From: Posidonia oceanica
Taxonomy: Eukaryota > Streptophyta > Magnoliopsida > Alismatales > Posidoniaceae
DNA length: 64,000 nt
Reading direction: 5' to 3'
Assembly: GCA_037176725.1 (NCBI GenBank)
Contig: JAZBRS010000076.1
Coordinates: forward strand, 118,687,001 to 118,751,000
Below, in pieces: positions 10,824 through 20,549 of the stretch. The notes beneath the pieces are model-generated. The model made no database searches, was not told the DNA's origin, and worked only from the letters and a program-made list of their open reading frames with translations. Numbering within the stretch: position 1 is the first letter of the stretch; each line of letters starts with the position of its first letter. The position numbers and the translations under genes are program-made.

Positions 10824-12058
10824 GAGACATAAAAGCTTTCCTAGAGTCTGGCAGCTTTCCACCCGGTACCTCAGCAATAGACAAGAGAACTCTGACGCGT
10901 CTGGCGTCAAAGTATGTATTAGGGGCGAGACAGTTGTACAGAAGATCATACAATCAAATGCTCCTACGCTGCCTGAACAAATCAGAGGCTGATACATTGA
11001 TGCTTCAAGTACATGTGGGGACCTGCGGCCCGCACATGAATGGCGTCCTCTTGGCCAAGAAGATAATGCTTCAAGGATACTATTGGCTCACTATGGAAGC
11101 AGACTGCTGCCGATTCGTGCGCAGATGCCACAACTGCCAAGTGCATGGCAACTTTATTCAGGCGACCCCTTAAGAACTGCATAGCATGTCGTCGCCGTGG
11201 CCCTTCTCCACCTGGGGGATTGATGTCATTAGCGCCATCCATCCTGCAGCTTCCAATGGTCATCGTTACATTCTGGTAGCGATTGATTACTTTACCAAGT
11301 GGGTGGAAGCGACCTCTTACAAGACAGTAACTGCCGTGGCTACAGAAAAGTTCATCAGAAACAATATCATAGCCCGGTATGGGGTCCCGCTTGCAATTAT
11401 ATCTGATAATGGCACAAATTTTATTACTAAGAGGATCGAAGACTATCTGCAGAGCTTCAGCATCAAACACCACAGATCCTCGTCTTATCGGCCGCAGATG
11501 AACGGTGCAGTGGAGTCTGCCAACAAAAACCTGGTCAAGATCCTGAAGAAGATGGTGGAAACTCATAAGGACTGGCACGACAAGCTTCCTTACGCACTCT
11601 ATGCGTATAGGACATCTGTTCGGACTTCAACTGGAGCCACCCCATACTCTCTGGTGTATGGCATGGAGGCGGTGTTGCCTATCAAGATAGAGATCCCGTC
11701 ACTACGGATCCTGCACGAAGCTGAGTTGGAAGAAGTAGAATGGGTTGAAGACCGCTGCGTCCAACTGAATCTGATTGATGAGCACAGACTGCAAGCAATG
11801 CATAATGCTCACTGCTACCAGAAGAGAATGGCTAGATCATACTTGAAGAAGGCTCAGCAAAGAGGCTTCCAGTCAGGAGACCTTGTTCTACGCGCCATTC
11901 ACTTGCCTGATGGTCGAGGGAAATTCCAACCTAACTAGCACGACCCCTTTGTGGTCAAACAAGTCTTTTCAGGCGGCGCTGTAACTCTTGAGGATATGGA
12001 TCAGGTCGAGCAGTCTGAGCCCGTCAACCTTTGCTACCTCAAGAAGTACTATCAGTAG
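10819..12058 (+). pseudogene. Element 1 integrase
   Basis: Frame 2, in phase with the aRNH segment once X1 is removed. The order is: an N-terminal zinc-binding H-H-C-C region (H and H near 11010-11040; C and C in RRCHNC near 11120-11140); a catalytic core with D in TWGID (near 11222), D in IISDNGTNF (near 11405) and E in AVESANKN (near 11512), spaced as in DD35E enzymes; then a C-terminal domain ending KKYYQ before TAG 12056-12058. TAA at 11171 and TAG at 11936 interrupt the frame; the second falls at a tryptophan codon in element 2. Integrase inserts the cDNA and makes the 5-bp duplications seen here. No chromodomain is present, as expected for Tat. Confidence 0.85.
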
Positions 12059-13124
12059 CCCGGGGCACCCCTGTTGCAGATGCTTCTTCCCCATCTGATC
12101 ACTTGCATTCTCATCCTACCTGCATCTCCTATCTTGCCTCCTACATCTCTATTCCTGTACATTTGCTTATGCTTCTTCTATCCCTCTCTTGCATCCTCAT
12201 TGCATTTTGTCCTTTCTAAACATCATCCTCTTTTCAAATCATCATCGTCATCCTCTCAAATCATGCATTGCATTTTCTGCCTGGTGATGAAAATCGGAAG
12301 TGCTTGCCTGCTTTGGAAGGAGTACACCTTGCCTCACCTGGCACTACTTAGATGTCTTAGCTAGTGAGGGAGCCACCACCCATCAGGACGGGCAAACTGC
12401 CCAAACTCATAGGACATACACTTCTGAGGGAGAAAAAATGCTAGGATGTGAGTCCAAAAAAGAGAAAATAGGCATCTAGGCTTGCGCATATCAAAAGGAA
12501 CAGAAGGCGAAGACAGAAGCCGCCCCTAGAGATAGGGGTGTGCAGTCTAACCCTGCTCCTTCAGCTCATCTTAGAGCAGACCCAGCCCACATCCATTACA
12601 ACCCAAGCACCCTTCTTTTTACCTCCAAAATGGGGATAGCAAAAGCCTATGAAAAAAAAAAAGAGAAAAAGAAGTCAAGCAAACAAAAAAGAGAAAAAGC
12701 AAGCAAAAAAGAAAAAAAGAGAAGAAAAAAGGAAAGGGTTAGACAAAAATCAGCCCAAAAATACAGGCAAAATCATCCCCCCGTACCATAGAAGAAAACC
12801 AAGGGTGTAAGCCTAAACAGTTCACAACTGCCTACCTCAAAAGCAAACACTTACCATCTCCTAGCTAGGGGCAGGGAAAGCCTGCACACCCATGAGGGAG
12901 AAAACAAAAAAGAGAGCAGAAAAGTAGGTGTAGGTCCTGAGAGTTTGGCAGGTGGCCTGTCCTTACCACACCACCACGTGTATACTGCCAACATCCGTTC
13001 CAGAGTGCCACCAGCAAGCTAAGAGTCCAAGTAGGGCCCAGTGAGTCAGGGACCACTTCCTTCCTCTACAGTAGGCAGCAAAGCACTCCGTATGCTGAGG
13101 GCACCAAAGCATACTAATCATATC
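12059..13124 (+). other. Element 1 spacer between integrase and accessory ORF, left part
   Basis: Non-coding and homologous to 27962-29010 of element 2. It holds a purine-rich A/G tract (12648-12745) and short conserved blocks such as GATAGGGGTGTGCAG near 12531. Cut at 13124 by element 2; the rest is at 39475-39858. Confidence 0.75.
13120..13124. repeat. Target-site duplication of element 2, left copy (ATATC)
   Basis: ATATC precedes the LTR start at 13125 and recurs at 39470-39474 after the 3' LTR. Confidence 0.95.
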
Positions 13125-13799
13125 TGTTGACACCCCATCTTGACAGGCCCGGATCATTTGGGACCTTCTGGTGATTTCTGGATCTAAACCTAGGTCAAAA
13201 CAACCCCCAACCCTCTTCATCTCAACCTTCAAAACAAGCCTAACTTGACCTAAGCCTACACCCTCTTCCCAAGCCCAAAACCTGCCCAAAAACCATAGGA
13301 AAACTCATCAACCCCTACCAAGCAGACCTACCCAAACACTTAGAAACTTTCAGCCTAAAACCATTCCCAAAAACCCTAGAAAACTTAGGTGAAACCACCC
13401 TTTTTCTACACCTCAAAACCCCTCCAAAACTTGCTCAAAATCAGACCAAATCCCTAGAACCAACACTAGAAACCCTAGGCTACACACTCCCCAATTTTCA
13501 CCCCATTTCAAAACCTTTAAGCCTTCCTTTTACCTAAATTATCCTTTTCTCTCTCCTGGATTATCCTTTTCTCTCTCCTGATTATCCTCCCTCTTTTCAT
13601 CCCCCTCTCTCTCTTTTTCTTGCCTGGCTGTGGGCACCCTTTGTGCTTCTATCTCTTCTCTATCTTATTTCTATTTTTACCTTATTTTTAGCAATTTCCC
13701 TGACTTTTAAAAAAATTGTTTTCCCCCAACTCATCTCTTTCCCCTTTATTCCTCCTTTTTCCCTTTTCTTCTTCCTTCTCTTTTCCTTTTTTCCTTCTT

Positions 13800-14680
13800 T
13801 TGCTAAAATCCATAAAAAACCCTTAAAAACCTCTAAAACTCTAAAACTAAAGGGAAACAAACCAGAACCCTAAGAAAAATAATTAAAAATACTAAACAAA
13901 CAATTGAAAACCTAAACCCAACTAAAATTAGCTAAAATGGAAAATCAAGGAGTGTAACCTAAAAAATACAAAATAACCAAAAGAAAATGCTGTAAAATCA
14001 AGGAAAAAACTAAAATATAATCAAAACCAACCAAAAGTGAAAACCCTATCAAAATAATCTAAGAACAAACCCTAAGAAGAAGTAAAACAATTAAAAAACA
14101 CTAAGACAAATAATTAATGAAAAAAGCTTGACTTAACAAACCTAAGAAGGACATCTTAAGAATTTAATTAAAAAGAAAATGAGAAGCGAATTAAAAAGAT
14201 TTAAAAACACTTAATCCATCAAGAAGAAACTTAACTAAAAAACATCAAGAAAACTTAACAAATAAAAAATCAAAAGTGTAATTCAAAAAAAAAGAAGAGA
14301 GAGACTTAAGAAGAATCCTAAAAAGACTAAAATCAAAAGCCAAAACTCACTCTAATTAATCTAAAAATAAACTTTAAAAAATCCTCACTAAAATCCCAGA
14401 TACTTAACAAGGAAAACACAATGGAAAAATAATTTAAAAGGCTTAACAAATACTTAATCAAAATGGAAAGCAAATTAAAAATAAAGAAAACCCTTAAAAC
14501 CCTAATCAACCCCAAAACCCCTCTAAAATCAGAATTAATCAACTAAAAACAGTCATTAAAAATTTAATCAAGATCCTGACTCACAACATAATCATTCTAA
14601 TATTTTTACTTATTTTTATTTTATTTTTACCTAATTTATTTCTCCTCTTTTTCTCCTCTCTTTCTCTCTTTCTTCCTATT
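13800..14680 (+). promoter_or_regulatory. Element 2 5' LTR: A-rich zone with a possible core promoter at its 3' edge
   Basis: About 800 bp very rich in A with almost no G-runs, ending in T/A words (TTTTTACTTATTTTTATT near 14600) directly followed by a pyrimidine tract and a sharp rise in GC. The TATA-like plus pyrimidine layout fits a plant core promoter, but no transcription start can be proved from sequence. Confidence 0.3.
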
Positions 14681-14689
14681 CTTTTTTTT

Positions 14690-15850
14690 CTGCTGGGCCC
14701 AGTCCAGCCCGTCCGCCCCATCTTTCTTTTCTTTCTTTTTTCTTTTTTTCCGCTCGCGGTCCGGCCCGCTTCCCTCCTTCTTCCTCTTCCTTCTTCTTCC
14801 TCTGTGTTTTTTCTCCTCCTCCCGCGAGCCTACAGCACTCCCTCTTCTTTTTCAAATTCAAGCTCTCCCTCTCCATCCAATCGAGCAACAGGTCGCTCCT
14901 CCTCTCTCGCCTCTCAGCGGCTTTTCCGGTAAGGCTATTACTGCCTGTCGCTTCGCCGGTCTCACCTCCAATCAGCTGCAGTGCCGGCGCCGGTGGAATT
15001 CGAATTCCACAGCTCGCGCCCAGCAGCCTCAAGCCCTCTGATAAAGCCTCAGCATTCGACCTCCTTCAATGCCTTTTTGCCGTCCGAGAGAGAGAGCTGA
15101 AATCCAGAGAGAATTCCCCGGCAAGCTTCCCCTTCTTCTCCCTCTGAATTCAGCAGAACTTCCTCTTTCCCATTCCCCTGAAACCAACCCGTTCCAGCCT
15201 CCAATTCTCTTCCATTTCATCCCCCAAATCCACCCAGAGTCCCAGCATTCCTCCTCCACCCTTCCACGACCTTTCCATTCCTGAAAACACCCCGAATTCA
15301 CCCGAATTTCCACCGTAGAAGCCAACTGCAACCCAACACCACCTCCTCTAAAATTGCCTTCACCACAGACCTTCCAACCGTCCCAAACTTTCCCCTGTCA
15401 CTCGCCTGAACTCCACCTCTCCAAGACACCCAGCCTTCAGCCTTCTCCCCCCTTACAGGCCGAACCTTCCACCACAAACAGTTACCTCCCTCTCTGACCA
15501 GAAAATCGACCGGCTTGCAATCTCCACCCACAGCCTCCCAAAACCCAATTCGACCGCCCAGAACCCTTCTCCAGACCTCCAGCAGTCTTCTAGAAGACCC
15601 CATCCGGCCTGAGGAGCAGCGGACAGTCCCCCCGATCTTCGGCTGCCTCTGTGAACCCAAGATCAGTCGAATCTTCCTCCGGTCTTCGCAGTAGCCATCC
15701 AACCATCCAGGAAGCTCTGGAGGATCGCTTTGAGGAGATCCAAGCCGTCCTGAGCCACCGACGCCCCCTCCTCTCACCGGACGAGCTCCACCGGTGACCT
15801 TTGAAACTGCCTGCGTCGGGAGGGCTTCTCAGCCACGGAGACAGGTAACT
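14690..15850 (+). other. Element 2 5' LTR: GC-rich exon-like zone ending in a splice-donor-like site
   Basis: GC-rich and CT-rich sequence with open frames on both strands that match nothing known. It ends GGAGACAG|GTAACT (GT at 15845). Comparable sites are ATCAG|GTACC at 63914 in element 4 and CTCAG|GTAGC near 58219 in X2; X1 has lost the G. Possibly the transcribed leader of the element. Confidence 0.35.
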
Positions 15851-16379
15851 CTTTATCCCCTTAGCCTAATCTTCCTCCCCTCTTGCTTTTCCCCCCCTTA
15901 GAATAAGTTTTTCTTCGCTCTTGCGCCGGTGGCCTCTCCGGCCAGAGTCGTCTTCTTCGGCGAGTCTCTCCGTGCGTCCCTCCGCTCCGGTCAGCAGAAC
16001 GGCGTTCCAGCAGTTGCCTCAGGTCCGCACGAGTCTCAGGAACACGCTCTGGTCTTCAGATCGCCGCGTCGTCGTGCCGATCGCCCAGAACGCGCTTCTG
16101 AAGCTCTGCAGACCTCCGGTGGCTTCTCCGGCTCACTCCAACCCGCGTCGAGCTCCGCCGAGCGTCGTCCGACCTCCATCAGGACCTGGAGATGCTTCTC
16201 CGCCGGTCTGCACCTCCCCAGCATCCCTATGCCGGCGTTCATGGATGCTCGCAGCTTGCTGCTACAGTGTCCATGGTCGTCGGCCATGCACTGTTCCTTT
16301 ATTTTCCAGATATCTAAGTTTTTCGTTAAATATTGCATTTCTGGTCTGAGTTCTTATCATTTTGCATTCCAGTCCTTTA

Positions 16380-17260
16380 TTTGATTTAATCTGCTGATTT
16401 TTGAACTGAAATCATATTAAATTGCATGAAATGTCTGTGGTTTTCCCTATTTGCATGCTGATCCATTTACTGTGCTGTTCTTCAGTAATAAGTTAGACTT
16501 TGGCCCTCTTGCTTTTGATTTTTGCACTTAAGTCCTGCAGTAGTTTAATTAGATTTAATGCATATATTTTGCCATATGAAATTGCATTCTGGGTCCCCTT
16601 TATTTTCCGTATTTGCATCTTGATCCTCTGTCCTGTAGAACTTAGGTTTTATTTTTTATTTTTGCTTGCTGCATTGCATTTCTCCCCCTCTGTTTTCTGA
16701 TTTTTGCATATAAGTCCTTTCTAATGCACAGTAGTCATTTAAATGCATATTTAGCTTATTAAATTGCATTTTTGACCTTGCATATTTTAAAAATTGCATG
16801 TCAGTCCTCTGTCTGCCCCTTTAATGCATATTTTGCTTCAAAAATTGCATTTTTGACCCTGCATAATTTGAAAATTACACACAGGTCCTCTGCATGCTTA
16901 TAAAAATCATTTAAATGCATATTTTGCTTCAAAAATTGCATTTTAGCCCCACATGTTTGAAAAATTGCATGTAAGTCCCCATTTGCATTCCCAGACTACT
17001 TAGGACCCTGTTTTTCTGGAAAAATTGCATTTTAGACCCTATGATTTCAAAATTGCATTTCAACTTGCCACATGTCTTCAAAACTTGTCCTGATGCATAC
17101 CCCTTTTGAAAAATTGCATTTTAAACCCTGTCCTTTGCAAAATTGCATACAGACCCTCCTTTTTTCAAAATCCCTGCATGAAAGCCCCCAAACTTTTCAA
17201 AACCTTTGCATTTAGACCCCCATCTTTTCAAAAATTGCATTTGAACCCCCAATTTTCTGA
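16380..17260 (+). repeat. Element 2 5' LTR: T-rich zone with TTGCA...GTCC words
   Basis: Recurrent AAAATTGCATTTT and (A/G)GTCC words at irregular spacing, T-rich throughout, mirrored in the 3' LTR and in the X LTRs. No gene seen. Confidence 0.6.
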
Positions 17261-17570
17261 AAAATCCCCCTTAAGTCTTTTCTCGCTTTCTGTATGCATT
17301 GCATCCATGCATTCTAGCTTTTTGCATCCTCTGCACACACTTAAAGCTTTTTTAGCTCCCATTTTCATGGGAGGACCTGTTTGCACACCCTTAGGACCCC
17401 CTGTACACTTAGATCTGTTCTTCTCTCCTGTTCTGGCCCCTCTGCCTTGAAGCTGCGATATCTTCCAATCCGACCGTTGGATCTTTTCAAACAAGGTACC
17501 CAGACAACCCCGGCGAAGCGCTCTTCAGCATGGACCAAGCAGATTTCAGATCAGGCTCCAGATTTTCCAG

Positions 17571-17661
17571 GTACGTCCTCCTGAACCCCTGCACAGCATT
17601 CATTTGCATACTATTTGCATTGCATGCATCGTTTTCGCTTTTTGTTTCCTCGAACATGTAG
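17571..17661 (+). other. Element 2 5' LTR: candidate 91-bp intron
   Basis: Begins TTCCAG|GTACGTCC and ends GAACATGTAG. Same position and nearly the same length as the intervals in X1 and X2; the 3' LTR copy is 37793-37883. Confidence 0.5.
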
Positions 17662-17892
17662 AATAAGACTTCCTCTTCTTATCTATCAACTCCGTTCCTC
17701 GTTTCGCGTATTCCTGAGTGTTTTGTGTTGTGTTTTCCCTGGATTCACCACTTATTGCGACTTTCTTCCCACTTTTCCACGATCCGATCGCACCGCGAGC
17801 TTTGGGCAGCGTGCGAGACACATCGTGGAGCGGTTTAGTGGGAAACAGTCGCAAAACAGTGGTAATCCCTCCACTTGCTTGTTCTCCCCAGT

Positions 17893-17910
17893 GTAGGTCT
17901 TCACACCTAC
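17893..17910 (+). other. Element 2 5' LTR: conserved hairpin, GTAGGT / ACCTAC
   Basis: A 6-bp stem around CTTCAC. The stem differs from the X-family stem by a compensated base pair. Confidence 0.6.
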
Positions 17911-18030
17911 TCTGCGTGGCCCTTGAACAGTGCCTATTCTCACACACGTACTGTTTGCCTCCCCTTTCACTTTTCTCATCCTCTCTCTTTGCATTCGCAT
18001 CCGCATGGTTTTGCCAAGGTTTTATTCCGT

Positions 18031-18540
18031 CTTTTGGCACCATTTCGCTTGCCCGCTTTGTCATTGGCACCGTTTTGCGTGCCCGCTTCACTTTTGGCAC
18101 CGTTTTGCGTGCCTGCTTCGCTTTTGGCACCGTTTCGCATGCCCGCTTTGTTTTTGGCACCGTTTTGCGTGCCCGCTTCGCTTTTGGCACCGTTTTGCGT
18201 GCCCGCTCTGTCTTTGGCACCGTTTTGCGTGTCTGCTCTATTTTTGGCACCGTTTTGCATGCCCGCTTTGTTCTTGGCACCGTTTTGCATGCCCGCTTCG
18301 CTTTTGGCACCGTTTTGCATGCCTGCTTTGTCTTTGGCACCGTTTTGCGTGCCCGCTTCGCTTTTGGCACCGTTTCGCGTGCCAGTTTTGTTTTTGGCAC
18401 CATTTTGCGTGTCCACTTCGCTTTTGGCACCGTTTTGCGTGTCCACTTCGCTTCTGGCACTGTTTTGCATGTCCGTCTTGTTTTCTTGCATCGTTTTGCG
18501 TGCCGCTCTCGTTTCTTGCATTGTTTCGCGTGTTTTGCGC
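18031..18540 (+). repeat. Element 2 5' LTR: 30-bp tandem array, 17 units
   Basis: GGCACCGTTTTGCGTGCCCG-type units start every 30 bp from 18036 to 18456 (15 units), followed by two degenerate TTGCA units. The 3' LTR has 17 plus 2. Confidence 0.92.
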
Positions 18541-18841
18541 CGTTTTCTCTTGCATGTCGCTTGCATCTGCATGGATTTACCGTTGTTTTGCTTTTTCGCT
18601 TGCATTTGCATATAGGGCAGTGATGCTTACTGCCTGGAGTTCTCACGAGTTCGGTTTCGCCCGGTTCGGAACACAGACAGCGCTGCTGAGCACTTAGACA
18701 GCACGTTTACTTTCTTGCATTGCATTCTACCACTTAGAGCACACCTATGAGCATTCATTCAGGCATTCATTGGCATTTAGGCATTCAAATCTGCATTTCC
18801 CTACGTATGCGAGCGTAAGCCTAGAAAGACCGATTCTCGGG

Positions 18842-18874
18842 CGTGTCGGGGGTGCCTAACACCTTCCCCGCACG
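18842..18874 (+). other. Element 2 5' LTR: terminal hairpin
   Basis: Outer CGTG/CACG, middle GGG/CCC with a TT bulge, inner GGTG/CACC around the loop CCTAA. Confidence 0.6.
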
Positions 18875-19066
18875 TAACAGGAGTCCTTGCCCAGTCTTTT
18901 GGCCCGCAATGACCATATCGCCCTTATCCTAGGCCCGAGTCATCTCATTTGCATGTATTTGCATTTGTTTTCCTTTGCATTGCTTTGCTTTGCATTTCTT
19001 GCTTGGTTTTGCGTGTTAATTCACGCATTTCCCTCGGTTTTCCTTGTCTCCCGATAATAGACATGG

Positions 19067-19075
19067 TGGCGACTC
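19067..19075 (+). other. Element 2 5' LTR: internal primer-site-like motif
   Basis: TGGCGACTC, 122 bp upstream of the true primer site at 19189. Degraded to TAGCGACTC in the 3' LTR near 39348. Confidence 0.6.
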
Positions 19076-19188
19076 TGATTTGTCTTATCTTCTTCTTTTC
19101 TTCCCTTTTTAAGTGTTTTCGAGTTGAGCCCTCCTCCTCGGATCATCGCCGCTAATAGTAAGCCTGATTCTGATTGGGATTACTACAG

Positions 19189-19205
19189 TGGCGACTCCGC
19201 TAGGG
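19189..19205 (+). promoter_or_regulatory. Element 2 primer-binding site for tRNA-Arg
   Basis: TGGCGACTCCGCTAGGG, one base after the 5' LTR. It is complementary to the 3' end of plant tRNA-Arg (acceptor ending GGAGTCGCCA), the usual primer of Ogre/Tat elements. Confidence 0.85.
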
Positions 19206-20549
19206 ATGCCAGACTCCGGCTTTCACCTTCGCTTTCGCTCGCTTGGGATTTGCTCTCTTTGTTTGCTTTTGTGTGTTTCCTTTACCTGTTTCGCTCGCTT
19301 TTTCTGTGCAAACTCCTAGCGAGTCGCCTCGTGGCTACTCTGTCTAGGTTTTGCACCTCCTTTGCCTCGGTTTGCGCTCTGTTTTGCTTTGCTTTGCCTG
19401 CTGTGGCGCTCTTACTTGTTTGCTTGCTTCTTTGCTTGCTTGTTGCCTGCTTATTTCTCTGCTTCTGCTCTTACCTGCTTTAATGCTTACTTGTCTTTAT
19501 CTTTCTTTATCTATCTGCTTATAATTACTTTACTTCTCGCACAATGCATGTCTACATACTTGTTTGGCAACAATGCATGCTTTTTGAATGCTGAATGCTT
19601 CTCTTACACCTTTGCTATGTCACTACGCACGCACATGCCTTGCATATATGCCTTTTGACATGATGAATGCTTTTTCTTCACTATCATGCTCACGAACACT
19701 CACACATGCCATGCACTTACCTTTTGCTGTGTTGTATGTTGTTTGCCTGCCATGTTTGACTGATTTTCTTCCCTTTCGCACTCGCCATGCCTAGGATAGT
19801 AGAGACTTGTTTGCTCTCCCCATGGTTAACTAAAACAGGCAAGTAAAAGGAACTTCCAGGAGTAACTAGAGACTTCAAACAATCCTTCACCCCCTTTGGT
19901 TAATAAAACACGCAAGATAAAAGACTTTAATCATTTGCATAAGCATCATATAGGGCATGCATCTTCTCATCTGAGTCCACCTATTAGTCTGCGAAGGACA
20001 GTCCCGGCCTCTTGTCCCACCGCTTTGGGCGTGGCGCGAGTTAGTCGGTCTGTCCCCCCTTGTCCGGGGGTCGTGTCGGTGTTAGTAGAGGGTACCACCA
20101 ACGCTTTGGCGGGGTAGAGGCCACCAACGCACCACCCTGTCATTTCCTGAGCTTTGGGCCGGGAGTTAGGCAGGGAACCTACTTTTCTGACCTGAGTCGG
20201 TGACCCGTACACCCAGGGATACCCGAAGTAGATCACCTGCTAAGATACACTAGCTAGGTAAGGGGGCATACTAGAAAGCATACATATCATTCATGCCATT
20301 TAACTTAACTCATTTGCATTCTTCTTTTCAGTTTCTAACTCCAGTTTCCTTCTGTTTGTGTCAGCAGTGATCGGTAAGCGAGTTCCCCTTGCTAGAGCTT
20401 GAGTACCGACCCTTGTTGGCACCCCTGTTGCGACCTTATTCGCGACCATTCCCTCCTCTAAGCTATCCGCCTTTGCGACGATAGCTCCTATTAGGAATCA
20501 CCGTTTGAACACCCGTCGCAGCCCTGTTCTCACGCGCTCTAGGTCAGCA
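19206..20549 (+). other. Element 2 untranslated leader
   Basis: No convincing gene. The first part is T-rich with CTTGCTTGC words (19400-19480). The 19990-20240 part is GC-richer, with CCCCC/GGGGG (20055-20059 and 20066-20070) able to form a hairpin and ACCACCAACGC-type words repeated near 20094 and 20122; it could hold a packaging signal. The gag frame is already open upstream of its first ATG, at least from about 20403. Confidence 0.6.

Larger units (their letters stand above)
13125..19187 (+). repeat. Element 2 5' LTR (6063 bp)
   Basis: TGTTGACACCCC...GATTACTACA, followed after one base by the primer site. The block order is: C-rich start; CT tract with TTATCCTTTTCTCTCTCC words (13540-13620); A-rich, G-poor zone (13800-14580); CT and GC-rich zone (14640-15840); T-rich zone with GTCC words (16380-17260); a 91-bp GT-AG interval; a hairpin; a 30-bp tandem array; a terminal hairpin; and an internal primer-site-like motif. 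No gene is encoded; the long open frames of 17600-18700 come from the 30-bp array. Confidence 0.95.

Noticed and set aside
14690..16600. Open frames in the GC-rich zones of the LTRs (also 35000-36610, 57169-58487, 62711-63870)
   Set aside because: Some are shared by the two element 2 LTRs only because these are copies of each other. No domain is seen and frames are not kept in the X LTRs or element 4.
17600..18700. Long open frames on both strands across the 30-bp array (also 9576-10273, 37936-38979, 46011-46699)
   Set aside because: A 30-bp period keeps all frames open without selection. The frames disagree with each other and change length with unit number. They lie inside LTRs.
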